Source: Silene conica
Lineage: Eukaryota; Streptophyta; Magnoliopsida; Caryophyllales; Caryophyllaceae
Length of the DNA stretch: 64,000 bases
Reading direction: 5' to 3'
NCBI GenBank assembly: GCA_029255685.2
Contig: CM055319.2
Coordinates: 29,793,568 to 29,857,567, forward strand
The notes under the pieces: generated by a model
What the model was told of the DNA's origin: nothing
What the model saw: the letters and a program-made list of their open reading frames with translations, nothing else
Database searches by the model: none
Translations under genes and position numbers: made by a program
Part shown: positions 1 through 12,337 of the stretch, in pieces
Position numbering within the stretch: the stretch's first letter is position 1
How the letters are laid out: each line of letters opens with the position of its first letter

Positions 1-130
1 AGGCGTTTTGTATTCTCAATCATAGAGAACAGTTGAAATGAGCTTTAGAGAACACCTGATTAGTGTTCTGTTTTCCTAGGAAAAGAGAACAGTTGGATAG
101 GCTAACAGTTCTCTATTCGTCTTATTTTTT
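1..130. repeat. Subterminal repeat region of CACTA-1 (left side)
   Basis: ATAGAGAACAGTT-like units occur in both orientations (about 23-35, 47-54, 95-104, 107-115). They match the units at 21626-21785, as expected of the subterminal transposase-binding repeats known in En/Spm elements. Binding itself is inferred. Confidence 0.7.
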
Positions 131-1360
131 TCAAAAAATAATAATAAAAAAGTAATAATCTTATACGTATTTTAAAAATGGATAATACTGAAAATTCAAA
201 CAAAGACATAAAATAGGAAAAAGTAGCAACTTTTATTACATCAAAATGTATAACATACACTTTTCATTATAAATCAATATTAATACTCAAAGCTAAATGG
301 AATACACATATTCTACTTCGACACAATAGCTTAAGCTATAGATATATTCTCAAACGTCCAAGTACCATCGCACACCTCTTTGGTTCGATACACCTAGACC
401 TGCAAAGAACATAAAATAAAAAAAATTACATATTTATAAACACCCCCTCTACTTGTCAATGACAAGAATACCTCCAAAAATTACATATTTATCCCGATGA
501 TGCTAACCTTCACAAAAACAAGATATGGTGGTCGATTAGCTGTTCTGACCTGAAATTAACAGAGAATAAATAATTAAAACAACGTTAACAGTAGATATAT
601 GAATGTTCAATTATAAGTAAGAAGTGCATCATGTCCACTTAACTGTAATCAACATTCAATTACTTGAAAAAATCTCTGATTGTTGCCTTGCTCCCTTCTG
701 AAGACGTGTTCAGTCTCGCATCATCGGGATATACCTGAAAAGCATCGATGATATAGAAAGGCGCTTACCTACAACAAGATGTAGATCGATAATGATTCCA
801 AGTATTCGCTCCAGCTAGTCCATGAGTAAGAGTTGCCTAAGATGAAAGAAGGTTTCTGATGGACAATAGCTATAAGTTAAAAGATTTAAGAATGATAGAT
901 GCACACATTATGCTCAGTCCTTAGATGAAAATTTTAGCTACTGTCTAGGCTGAGAAAGGGGCTAAGATGCAACTACAAGCACCTTAAGACATCAATCATA
1001 TAGAGATTGCATTAAGGACACTTGATCAAGAGTATAATAAACTGACCCAATGCTTTATATTTCAGCAGATGTTTTCGACGTAAGTCAGCTTAATTGGGGA
1101 TACTTGAGTAGACGAATACATCCTAGGGAAAGAGCACTTGAACAAAACAATAACTATATATATGAGATATCCAACTATCTAAGCATACAACGAGCCACAA
1201 CAATACATACAGAAGCCACAACAATACATACAACGAGCCACAACAATAATTCCTATGAAACAATTTATACCTAAATTTGCCTCATTTAATCAAAATCTCT
1301 TACTAACCATTAACAATTACATTATATTCAAATTTTTAACTAAGCAAGTAGGCATACAAG
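131..1360 (-). other. CACTA-1 interior with exon-like blocks, no intact gene
   Basis: There is no long reading frame. On the minus strand several blocks are bounded by plausible AG acceptors and GT donors, for example 671-754 (protein-like start VYPDDARLNTSSEGSK) and about 508-550, separated by AT-rich intron-like DNA. They lie downstream, in the minus sense, of the exon-like blocks at 10064-10785 and may belong to the same gene. I do not recognise the protein. Short direct repeats GCCACAACAATACATACA lie at 1195-1245. Confidence 0.35.
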
Positions 1361-2600
1361 TGTTGGGTTTAGTTACTCATAAACTAATTATTTTAGTCAT
1401 ACTAAAACTAATCTTATAATTAACATTTTAATTATCTTATTATATGATCTTATGCATGCTAAAAATGTGCGGAAATAGAAGAGATTTCGAACGCTTACTC
1501 ACGGTCCGAATATTAGCAAGGATGATCCTCCAAGTATTCAACAAGAACACCTCCTTTGGATGCACCAAGACAACCCCTTAACAAACCGAGACTTAGAACA
1601 AGCTAGTATAAGAATCGGATTATCCTTAAACAATATACTAATCTTTATTAGAAATATTAATCTAAATACTATCACTAATATAGTATATATCATTATTATC
1701 CTTATAATAATTTTTAGAGGTTTTTATTAGTTTTCTTCCTTAGAAAACCTTGGCATAAAAATATTAGAATGAATAATAATATGTTAACCACTTAACATTT
1801 GATGGTGGTCACTTGGTTTAGGCGTGAGACACACCAAAGAAAACCAAGAGGGAACATTTTTTCTTTCCTATGTACATAGGTGGGTGTAGGTGCAATTCAC
1901 AAGGTACCCTTTTAAGGATTGTGTTTTTATGTTCTTAAAACACAAAACACACTTCAATTTAGACCTTCCCAAAACCGGTACCATCACAATTAAAATGGAC
2001 TTCCATTTTATCAAATGTCATTTTGTACAATTTGTATACTTATGTGTGACATACAAAATGTCACAACATAAAATTAATTGTTCTAATTTAAAAATGCATA
2101 TTTATCAAATAAATATCATTTATAAATTAAATAAATCATATTTAACAATTTGACTAGTAATTCATAATTACTTATGTATAAAATGGTCATTTCAATAATC
2201 GTCAATACGATTTACAACACTTGTAATAATATAAAACCCTATTCATTCTAATTACGATATTATGAAATATCGTTTAATGTTTAACAATTGACACGTTTCA
2301 ATTTTAAACATAAATCTTACAATAAGATTTAACCTCTGATTTCTCGATATATGAGTTTAAGAAATATGATCAAATCGTATCAATATACATTTGATCACTT
2401 TATCAATTAAGGGAATTGTCCTAAAGGTGTGACCTAAAGGGATCAACTGGCCACCACCGTCATACGACAGTAATGTCAAACTCTAGCTAGCCAATCATTA
2501 CCGATTAATGTTGGTCAGTTGACTAATATAATTCGTATCATGCCTTGCGCATTCTCGTTATGAGATTTAATTACGTGATCGCAGGACACATTTCCCAACA
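1361..2600 (-). repeat. LTR of TR-GAG-1 (3' LTR in element sense)
   Basis: Termini are TGTTGGG and CCCAACA on the plus strand. It matches 8739-9991 closely along its whole length. Apparent small ORFs inside are LTR sequence and not genes. Confidence 0.92.
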
Positions 2601-4983
2601 ATCTCCCACTTGTCCTCGACAAGTGTGCGTCACCAATTCTCTTGTCCTATTACAATCTCCCACTCAATGCAAGATGTCTCTCTGAGGTCGTACTTGCATT
2701 CGATCATATCATGAATGGTTTCCTCGATCTGGAGAATAACTATTTGACCGATATTATCTACCATAGATACCTTCCGAGCGTGGCCACGCATTTCCAGTTA
2801 ACTTTTCCTCGAGTGGCCTTGAGATTTGAACAACCCTGACAAGGGGTGGACAATTTCTATCGCACTACTTCCTTCAACTAGTCACAGTCAGTCACAGCCT
2901 GAAGCAATCCCATTTGACTCCAGTTACGAAAAGTCGTAGAGAATGTATCAAGGTTATGCCTAAACTGTACCATCTTGGGAGAGTAGTCTTTAGTCTAAGA
3001 ATTGACTCACAAGAATACTATAGCAGCTCTTGCCACGACCCGGCTATAAAATTTCTAGAACTCTATAAGCGGTCACTTTGCCCGACAGAGTGTCTCTTGC
3101 AGTCTGCCTATGTGATCGACTAGTCATCACATATGACTCTATGGCACTTGAACATGCCATCAATCGCCTCACATTCTAGTCGCTTTGAGATGTCACCTCA
3201 TGTAAGCGGCTAGGGACTATACTTAGTCAATCCAGTTCACTTATGGGGTTCAATATTGTCTCTTACAACCCATTTGGATTTTGACAAAGTATCTTTTACT
3301 TTGAGTTGATCATAACTCAAATGATATTGTCATGCAAAAATAGTCAATACTATTACATTGCATTTGATGCACAATCATCTATTTGTATTATTGTTTTGCG
3401 AATAAACCTTTTATTCATGACTGCAGAACTTACAAATTTTGGTCTCCTTCTAATTCACATTATCTCACATAATATGATCTTATTTGAGTACATATCTAGA
3501 ACTCTTTGTAGTCCTTGAGTTTCCTTTCCTGAGGGAAGCTCCCACTGTTATCTTATAACTCGTGACGTATCGATATAGTAGAGGGATTTAAGAATCACTC
3601 GAATCACTGATGTACTGAAATCTATATTGTAGTTATTTATGGTTTCATCATCTTTATTACTTTCAATCATCTTGGCTATTTGACCATGGTTTTGTTCAAC
3701 ATTATGAATCATATCTAACCATCTTGATTTCTAATGGGCGACCTTTTATTATCAATATAATAAACCTTCTCGTAAAGCTCCATCATCCTATGACGTATTT
3801 ATTCATCTAAATTGAGAACCTCTTATTCTTTACACCTTAAAGAATCACCCATTCTCTCTAAATGGTAGGTCTCAATTCTTTTATGAGTATTGCTCCCACT
3901 GAAAACAATTTCCCTCGATGTCTTAAATGAACCTTTCATTTCTCGCATGTTTAATCTTGTCCATTATTACTATCTCTATAGTGGTTCATCTTTCCTAATA
4001 ACACCTTTCCTATGAGACTGAAAATACTGTCAAGGGGACTGAGATGATTTCTCCTCTATTATCTTATAATTCTTGAGAAATCATTGTTTCAAGGAACCTA
4101 TCTTCCTTCCGAACAGATAGATGATTTCTCCTCTATTATCTTATAATCTTTAAAAAATCATTATCTCAAGGAGCCGATCTTCCTTCCGAATAGATACGGG
4201 GTATCTTTTGACTTATCTAAGAAACATTTGACATGAAACCTTTCGTGTCTTCCCGTAGTTTCTTCTATGTCCTCTCTTAGTTTCTTCTGTTCATCCATTC
4301 AATGTCCTTCTTAAGGATCCTATGTAGGACTCTTCTCTAAGATCCTCCATTTATATCATTGGTTTGCGGCGACCGAAATATTTTCTCCCACTCTATCATT
4401 TAGAAATAACCTTTATTTTACAAGGATAGTTATTTCTATAGAACCAATATGAATGATTGGAAAGCTTTAAATATGTGTTGAACTCATTCTCATTTTCACT
4501 TAAAATGAAAATCTTATAATGAACTGATGATGTCTCATTTTTATTGAAAGTATCTCATGGGGTATAGTTCTCCGTTTTAATCAACGCTTTGATTACCTTA
4601 CACTTGATCGTATCAATGTTACTTATTGCGTGATTTAATAAAATCACTATAATTCATGTTTTAACAAGGTATGCAATTTATTTTTAGGAACCAAGGAATT
4701 GATTAAGAACAAAAGTAGTGACTCGGGTTGAAAACCAAGTCATTAATCTCCAAAATACAACTATTGTTTAGGATTTAAATCCTTGTCATACAAGAAAGAC
4801 ATTGTTCTTTAAAATTAAAGTGCATAAATGAAAGAAGACGATAATGAAAATTAGAGTCAAGCTCTTGATGTCTTCAATCACTGGATGCTACCATAGCAAT
4901 CCATGTAAGGAACTTAACGCTTCCTTTTCCTTGCCCTTATCATCATAAGGTGCCCCTTTAAAACAATTTAAAAGGGGTGATAG
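2601..4983 (-). other. TR-GAG-1 3' non-coding region, with polypurine tract
   Basis: The polypurine tract reads AGTGGGAGAT on the minus strand at 2610-2601. No coding frame follows. The first about 700 bp align by eye with the same region of TR-GAG-2 (40995-41700) and of the copia element (11781-12330 and 12891-13020), with shared words such as CGAGTGGCC, AAGGGGTGGA and CATCAATCG. A 77-bp tandem duplication covers 4043-4119 and 4120-4197. Confidence 0.75.
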
Positions 4984-5937
4984 TCAAGAACTTGTATCGC
5001 CATACAAAAGTTGACAAAATAACATGAATTTTAAACGAGAATTATTACCTACGGTAAGAGCCTTTCCACTTTTGAGATCGGTCAAGTATTTGGGGCAATT
5101 CCGTTTCCTAAGACTTAACTTCGTGCAATAAAGGCACTTGTCTTCAACCTTTGAAGATGAGGTGGAAACGCCTTTCGAAAAGGTCTTTTCTTTGGCCGGT
5201 TTGGGTTTGAATGTTTTCTTGCCCTTGCCTTTGAATGCATTCCTCTTGAAGTTGCATTTCCCTTTCTTTTCGATGTTCAAAACATCCTTAGTGGAACTTT
5301 CATGAAGTCCCATATCCCTCTCGGCTTGGACAAGCATCTTATGCAATTCATCCAATGTGGTCTCTTGATTTCGCATATTAAAATTCACCCGGAATTGAGC
5401 ATACGATTTCACCTTATTGAGAGAGTGAAGAACTCGGTCAATGATGAGCGAGTCGGGAACATCAACTCCTTGCACTTTTAGTGTCTCCGCGAGCTCAACT
5501 AGTTTGAGTACATGAGGGCTTATCTTTTGCCCCTCCTTCAAGCAAACATCGAAGAAGGCGGAAGCCGCCTCATATTGGATCACCCTTGGAGCTTGCGAAA
5601 ACATGGTCGCAAGCTTGGTGTATATCTCATATGATGTGGTTAACTTGATCATACTCCTTTGGAGATCCGGGTCCATGGAGAAGATAAGCACCTTTTTAAG
5701 AGCGGAGGACTCTTTCATGTAGACTTCATAGGCCTCACGAGTTTGGACCGCGGAACGGGCGGTCGGTGCGGGAGGAGCGGCTTCGGATAGGTAACGAGTC
5801 TTATCGTCACCTTGAGCGGCCAAAAGCAATTGCGCATCCCAATCCTTAAAATTGGAACCATGCTTATCGAGTTTGCAACGATCCATAAAGGATCGAAGCG
5901 ATGATACGTTAGTGAGAGGTGGAGCGTTGGTTGCCAT
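4984..5937 (-). CDS. gag: Gag-like protein of TR-GAG-1 (317 aa)
   Basis: A structural capsid-type protein of a copia-like element. The N-terminal part (residues about 10-210) has the helical retrotransposon gag pattern, including GSNFKDWDAQLLLAA near residue 27, RVIQYEAASAFFD, SPHVLKLVELAE and RVNFNMRNQETTLDELH. A lysine-rich stretch and a C-terminal Cys-rich zinc-knuckle-like cluster (about residues 268-281) follow. The frame runs in one piece from ATG to stop. It closely resembles the gag at 47138-48046 and more distantly that at 16096-17085. Gag packages the element RNA in the cytoplasm, and the missing enzymes would have to come from another element (inference). Confidence 0.85.
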   Translation of the reverse strand: MATNAPPLTNVSSLRSFMDRCKLDKHGSNFKDWDAQLLLAAQGDDKTRYLSEAAPPAPTARSAVQTREAYEVYMKESSALKKVLIFSMDPDLQRSMIKLTTSYEIYTKLATMFSQAPRVIQYEAASAFFDVCLKEGQKISPHVLKLVELAETLKVQGVDVPDSLIIDRVLHSLNKVKSYAQFRVNFNMRNQETTLDELHKMLVQAERDMGLHESSTKDVLNIEKKGKCNFKRNAFKGKGKKTFKPKPAKEKTFSKGVSTSSSKVEDKCLYCTKLSLRKRNCPKYLTDLKSGKALTVGNNSRLKFMLFCQLLYGDTSS

Positions 5938-8738
5938 TGATGATGTTGAAAATTAAACTACAATAAAATGAAGGAAAAACAACATCATTTTAAAAGTTCA
6001 TAATTTAAACTTAAAACTTAAACAAGTTTATTAGTTATTTACTTAATGATCTCTTACCCAATTAAGTAAACAATCCCGAGACCCAAACCAATACTAATCC
6101 GGGCACGGTGTAGCCGATTCAACCCGTATTGATATAATTTGGTGGATTAACCTTTTAATCGGTTCTACCTTAGAACTCTCGGTCGACAATTTTCTAAAAA
6201 TCATCTTTAGCCCGAACTTATTGCAATTACGGTTACGAATACTTTCGTGGAGATCGACCAAATTTCAAGGTGTAATCTTTATTACCCCACTTACCCAACG
6301 TGACAATTTTAGTACCCCGGTGTAGCCGAGCCTACGTCTTGTGAAGAAGGGATTCATGGGTCCATACTTTTTGGTAAGGCTAAGTCTCAATATTTATTTG
6401 TAAGAGATCTAGTCAAATTATTATCTATCTCCGTTTAAGTGAACTAAGTCGGTGAATTATCGATAAAATAATAGAGTAGGTCGAATAAATCGAAAAATGC
6501 ATGACACGATATATGACGATTTTGCTATGCATGCAAACATATAAAAGCAAATAAAAGCATAAAAAATAAACCCTAGTATGGCCTTTCCTAGAAAAGAAAT
6601 AATTAAAGTACAAATTCGGAAACCAACTCCTTTGGTCCCTTGAACTTCATGAGGCACGCACTTCGAGGTAAACACCGTCTTGATCGGAACTCCTTTCCGA
6701 ATGGCACCGTCTTCAAGGCTCTCCGAAAATTACAATTACAACTTTTCTAGTCTACTTTATACTTTATAAAATAGAAATAAATTACAATTGGGTGATACGA
6801 GATCACAAAATTACAACCGAATCGGTAACCCCTTACATTACGGGAAATACCGATTAAAAACTAAGGCCATACTAAGTAAATTACATAATTCCCAAAATTA
6901 CGTAAATAAATCATGACATTCATAATATAATATGCAATGCTCATGAACTATCATGCAAACCTTAAGCCAAATCGTTCTATTTAAATAAATAGTCATCGTA
7001 TACCTCGGTTTTTATGGAATCGCGTGTTTTAACGATTAACAACACTATGCATTATATGAATCGGTATTCATTCTTAAGTTAATCATCCCAACTCGTATAG
7101 GTTTCAAAATTTAGTCTTACTCAAACTTTGAACATGACTTAACTTAATATATTTTAATATTGTTCGGTATTACTCGGTTTTGCGGGAAAAATAAAATAAA
7201 AATCCAAAAGAGACATAAAAATTTCGAAAAATTTAAAATTCAAAATTTGAAAATTCCAGAATGTTCTTAAAATTGCAGAACTAAAAAATATTTTTATTTA
7301 TACGGTTTTAACATTATTTCGTAAATAATACCTAAAAAAGAGCATTTTAATTCCGAAAATTAAACAATTAATTTCATAAATGCAAATAAAATACTAATAA
7401 TATTTTTATACATTCCAAAACATTTTAAGAACATGAAATGGACAGAAAATTAAATGTAACATGGCCCAATAAGCCGAAATTTTAATTACATGACTCTTAT
7501 TATTCAATTTTAAATGCAACTCTTTAACAATTTAAACTTAAATCAAAATAGAAACTTTTGGCTCCCAAGAATAATTTCGTGATGAACATATCATATATGA
7601 CTATTATGGGTTAAATTTTTCGGCCATTTTAACAACTATTGCAAATTTTAACGATTTACGTCATATATCGTACGATTTTAACCTTTAAAATTATTTCTCA
7701 AGCATAAAATAAGATAAAAATCTCGAAATTTTTATACATGCTGGAAATAATATATATGACATCGTGTTAAATGTTTATGGCCAAATTCCAACTTAAACTA
7801 TTAAAGTCGAAATAATGTCACTAATTACCCGATTTTTACATTAAAAATCTATAATATTGCAATATTTGAGATAAATTTCTGGAAAATTTAGCATACATTT
7901 TAAATATTGCATGTGACATACTCATAAATTTTTATAGTCAAATTCCAAATATAACTATACAAACCCATTTTTATTCATCTTATTCCATTTTAACCTTTAA
8001 AATCCACATCTCTGTATAATAAGTCCATAATTTACGAAAAATCATAGGGTTATTTCATGGGAATAATCCAACCTATGTCTCATCTTCTCATATTAATCCA
8101 TACTAATGATTAACTAAGAAAAATCCAAGCTATTACCTCATTTATCTTTCATTGAACTTTGACTATTTTTAAACTCTTATTATCGGTAGGTTAGCACGTC
8201 ACCTTCACTTACTTTTTGTCCAGGAAGAAGGAAAAACAAAAAGTAAGTCAATGTGATGTGCTTGCTTACCGAAAATAAGAGTTTAAAAATAGACAAAGTT
8301 CAATAAAAGATAATTGAGGTTATAGGTTGGATTTTTCTCAGTTAATCGTTAGTAGGGATTAATATGAGAAGATGAGGTATAGGTTGGATTATTCCTATGA
8401 AATAACCCAAAATCATATTCATATTATAGGATATACATGTGATAACATATTGGGAAAATCTCGGCTTAAAGATGATTTTTACTATTTTTCCCAAAATAAA
8501 CGATTTTTAACCATTAAAACTTAATAAAACCGAGATTTAATATACTAATAACCAATATTTATGCAAAATATATTCCAAATATTCTAAAACATTTTAGAAA
8601 ACAGTAGATATTCATGCTTAATTACTTTCGGCCATATCATATATTAAACGAAATTCCAATTTTTATTTTGTTATCCTTATAACTCCGTAAAAACGTAAAC
8701 GGAAAGCATGCAAACAACCTAGTTGCTCTGATACCAAT
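5938..8738 (-). other. TR-GAG-1 5' leader, primer site and nested MITE
   Basis: A long AT-rich leader between primer site and gag, without a convincing reading frame. It aligns patchily with the leader of TR-GAG-2 (48047-50539), for example in the shared word ATGGCCTTTCCTAG near 6577 and the tract ending in the primer site. The primer site TGGTATCAGAGC lies at 8736-8725 on the minus strand, two bases inside the LTR edge. Confidence 0.7.
8047..8408. mobile_element. MULE-type MITE inside TR-GAG-1
   Basis: A 362-bp element that is nearly one long inverted repeat. The left arm starts GGGTTATTTCAT and the right arm ends ATGAAATAACCC, with arms of about 170 bp and a short centre near 8215-8245. 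It is flanked by the 9-bp direct repeat AAAATCATA at 8038-8046 and 8409-8417. Long TIRs with 9-bp target duplications point to the Mutator superfamily. The homologous site in TR-GAG-2 (near 50195-50215) lacks the insertion. Confidence 0.88.
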
Positions 8739-9991
8739 TGTTGGGTTTAGTTACTCATAAACTAATTATTTTAGTCATACTAAAACTAATCTTATAATTA
8801 ACATTTTAATTATCTTATTATATGATCTTATGCATGCTAAAAATGTGCGGAAATAGAAGAGATTTCGAACCCTTACTCACGGTCGTCCGAATATTAGCAA
8901 GGATGATCCTCCAAGTATTCAACAAGAACACCTCCTTTGGATGCACCAAGACAACCCCTTAACAAACCGAGACTTAGAACAAGCTAGTATAAGAATCGGA
9001 TTATCCTTAAACAATATACTAATCTTTATTAGAAATATTAATCTAAATACTATCACAAATATAGTATATATCATTATTATCCTTATAATAATTTTTAGAG
9101 GTTTTTATTAGTTTTCTTCCTTAGAAAACCTTGGCATAAAAATATTAGAATGAATAATAATATGTTAACCACTTAACATTTGATGGTGGTCACTTGGTTT
9201 AGGCGTGAGACACATCAACGAAAACCAAGAGGAAACATTTTGTCTTTCCTATGTACATAAGTGGGTGTAGGTGCAATTCACAAGGTACCCTTTTAAGGAT
9301 TGTGTTTTTATGTTCTTAAAACATAAAACACACTTCAATTTACACCTTCCCAAAACCGGTACCATCACAATTAAAATGGACTTCCATTTTATCAAATGTC
9401 ATTTTGTACAATTTGTATACTTATGTGTGACATAAAAAATGTCACAACATAAAATTAATTGTTCTAATTTAAAAATGCATATTTATCAAATGAATATCAT
9501 TTATAAATTAAATAAATCATATTTAACAATTTGACTAGTAATTTATAATTACTTATGTATAAAATGGTCATTTCAATAATCGTCAATACGATTTACAACA
9601 CTTGTAATAATATACAGCCCTATTCATTCTAATTACGATATTATGAAATATCGTTTAATGTTTAACAATTGACACGTTTCAATTTTAAACATAAATCTTA
9701 CAATAAGATTTAACCTCTGATTTCTCTATATATGAGTTTAAGGAATATGATCAAATCGTATCAATATACATTTGATCACTTTATCAATTAAGGGAATTGT
9801 CCTAAAGGTGTGACCTAAAGGGATCAACTGACCACCACCGTCATACGACAGTATTGTCAAACTCTAGCTAGCCAATCATTACCGATTAATGTTGGTCAGT
9901 TGACTAATATAATTCGTATCATCCCTTGCGCATTCTCGTTATGAGATTTAATTACGTGATCGCACTATTGTTGAGGACACATTTCCCATCA
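8739..9991 (-). repeat. LTR of TR-GAG-1 (5' LTR in element sense)
   Basis: Starts TGTTGGG at 8739 and ends CCCATCA at 9991, followed by the target duplication ACAAG. In the minus sense it is followed directly by the initiator-Met primer site. Confidence 0.92.
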
Positions 9992-10063
9992 ACAAGAAGC
10001 AACAGCAATACAAAGAGAAGCTTACTTTTGATACAAGGTTAAATAAATTAACCCACTTCAGTT

Positions 10064-10785
10064 CTAATATCTTCGGGCTATGGTGTTAATAACACCATTT
10101 AGGCGACCCCAAAGTGAATCAATATCCACATACTCACCTATTGATGCTGAGATGCAAACAGTTATAAGAATTAGCAACAAAAAAAGTGAAAAGAGAACAT
10201 AACTCGTCAACAGGGAAAGGACCATGTTGAACATTATCGAGACATCAACTTTTTTCGCCATCTTCGACGGGAAAGGACCCTAAATAAATTAACGATAATA
10301 ATAAGTATTGGAGTTTGAGTAGAAGAAAGATACTGTTATTCCACATACCCTTCAAGGCCATGTAACATTGATGCTTAATCGAGCCACAGTTATTAAGTGA
10401 AACAAGATGGTAAACATGTATTGACATTTTCAAATAATGATACGAACAAGAGGTTGAGGAATACCACTCACCCTGGTTTGTCGTTGAAACAGAATGCACT
10501 TTTGTACTGGTTTTTACTTGCACATTTCTCTTCAGTACTCATTTTTCGATGCCCCCAAATCAAACCATCCACACCGACATCAGGACCAGTTCCTACGCAG
10601 ACCAAACACCGACTATAGAAGAATCAACAGTGAATCACTAATGTTATTCTAATGAAACAAGGTTTACAGGAATGCACAATTATTTCAGCATACCTTCTAT
10701 TGAACTCGATAGGTGAAAGAACTCCAGGCGGATCTCTGTTTGCCCATCCGCGACAATTTGCAGGTGTAGTTTCAGAACTCGTCAT
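10064..10785 (-). pseudogene. Unrecognised spliced ORF-like blocks in CACTA-1, possibly a captured gene
   Basis: On the minus strand an ATG at 10785 opens MTSSETTPANCRGWANRD. The frame runs to a GT donor (exon 10785-10694), and an acceptor leads to a second exon 10612-10472 that keeps the frame and contains CLVCVGTG and EEKCASKNQYKSAFCF, ending at a good GTGAGT donor. Further down, 10261-10064 encodes a 65-residue frame with a strong membrane-spanning stretch (about residues 12-41, LSLLTSYVLFSLFLLL) and a soluble tail. I could not connect this last block to exon 2 with a clean phase, so it may be degraded or a separate piece. The family is not recognised. The location inside a CACTA element fits gene capture or a non-standard element gene. 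The start lies directly beside the copia target duplication. Confidence 0.35.
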
Positions 10786-10790
10786 GCTCA

Positions 10791-11780
10791 TGTGGGAAAA
10801 TATCTGTATATAATCCCGATTCTTTATATGCAGGATTATAACAAATTTATAATATATGATTTATACTAGTCATAAACGAAGTACAAGATACAAAGATTGG
10901 GATCAAGAACTAACCTTCTATCCTTGCAAAGGCATAAGATCAGATATCAAAACAGATATCCTCCTAATCGTTGCACCCAAGATGTTCCAAGAAATAGCCC
11001 TTCTAGAGCAAGAAACTGCAAAATTATCTTTAATTTTGTGTAAGATGAAAGCTAGAGAGAGAAAGAGAGGGAGTATGTATGTCGTGTAACTCGTGCCCTT
11101 TAAGTGCAGAGTGAATGTCCTATTTATAGCTGCAAACAACCTTGATATTAGACATCAACTAGGATTCCCCAAATTAGTATTTGGTTCTACCTACAGCACT
11201 TCATAACAACTGAACAACTTAATAATTGCTCAGACATGTAACACCCCAACAGTATGAGAGGAGATTTGTCCCACTTCGGTAGAATGTGAGGCTTGTGATA
11301 TGTTTATAATAGCTTCCACCCACCACTTAGTAACAAGGCCTTGTGCTTTTGGGCTTAAGTGAAGACAAATAATGGGCCCAAAGGCTTACCTCCCATCTTA
11401 TTGGGGGTGTGTTACGACCGTGGTGGGTCGGGTTGTTACAAATGGTATCAGAGCGACCCTACGACCGTGTGGTGAGCCCGTGGTCGGGAGTACCCGGGTC
11501 ACACGCCTAGCGGGGGTGGATTCTGGCCCTGGTTGTGGTCAATTTTGAGCCACAACGAGGACGTTGTGTTCTTTAAGTGGGGAAGTTTGTAACACCCCAA
11601 CAGTATGAGAGGAGATTTGTCCCACATCAGTAGAATGTGAGGTTTGTGATATGTTTATAATAGCTTCCACCCACCACTTAGTAACAAGGCCTTGTGCTTT
11701 TGGGCTTAAGTGGGCCCTGTGTTCCTTTAAGAGATTTATACGTGTTGTCGCACTAACTGTTGAGGACACTAGCTCCAACA
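10791..11780 (-). repeat. LTR of Copia-3 (3' in element sense), rearranged around a TRIM
   Basis: The outer parts match the right LTR (10791-11236 with 19322-19757; about 11713-11780 with 20210-20273). The middle is occupied by TRIM sequence in place of the expected LTR middle. The end CTCCAACA is followed by the tract ATCTCCCACT. Confidence 0.85.
11237..11712. mobile_element. TRIM-1, incomplete terminal-repeat retrotransposon in miniature
   Basis: The first LTR is 11237-11440 (TGTAACACCCC to GTTGTTACA). A primer site TGGTATCAGAGC at 11443-11454, a short interior without coding, a purine tract ending AAGTGGGGAAGTT and a second LTR from 11588 follow. The second LTR is incomplete. The layout is that of a TRIM, a non-coding copia-type miniature moved by other elements' enzymes. 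It is closely related to TRIM-2 at 12338-12890. Confidence 0.85.
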
Positions 11781-12337
11781 ATCTCCCACTTGTCCGTACA
11801 AGTGTATGTGCGATAACCGATTCTCATATCCAATTAAATTTCTGCCACTCAATGTAAAACAATTTGAAAATCTGTATTCACAAAGGTCGTATTTTACAAG
11901 CGATCTGTATCAAGAGTGGTTTTCCCGACTAGAGAGTAACTCAACTGATAACGAATCATTATTCGAGCTTGGCCAAGCATTTCAGTTACTACTCCTCGAG
12001 TGGCCCTGAGAAATATTAAAACCTGATGAGGGGTGGATATTTCCTTCAACTCGAATCTTGCAGATGTAAACATAGTATGAAATCGCCCAAAAAAAATCTG
12101 CTTAGCCCCAATTACGGTCAGCCAGTGAGAAAGAAATCAAAGTCACCCAAAACTGCCCTTTATCTCAAGAAACAGGCGACAGTCAAAAGAATCGACTCAA
12201 GGAACAGGATGGACGTCCTATCCACGACCCGACACCGGATGTTCAATAACATTTAGGACTCCATTGCGCCGTCACGAAAATTGTCCTACGAGTTATCGTT
12301 ATAATCTCGTATCTGTGATCGATCAGTCAACGGTTTG

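Larger units (their letters stand above)
1361..9991 (-). mobile_element. TR-GAG-1: gag-only Ty1/copia-like LTR element
   Basis: LTRs lie at 1361-2600 and 8739-9991 and begin TGTTGGG on the plus strand. The element is flanked on both sides by ACAAG (1356-1360 and 9992-9996). Read on the minus strand it has an initiator-Met primer site TGGTATCAGAGC at 8736-8725, a gag ORF and a polypurine tract next to the left LTR. No protease, integrase or reverse transcriptase is seen in about 6.1 kb of interior. That is the layout described for plant TR-GAG elements (terminal repeats, gag, no pol). The LTRs differ by roughly 20 substitutions over 1240 bp by eye (about 1.7%), which suggests an insertion around one million years old at commonly used plant rates. 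It carries a nested MITE. Confidence 0.9.

Noticed and set aside
1890-2153. 87-residue frame in an LTR
   Set aside because: It lies in the TR-GAG-1 LTR, and the frame is not kept in the partner LTR.
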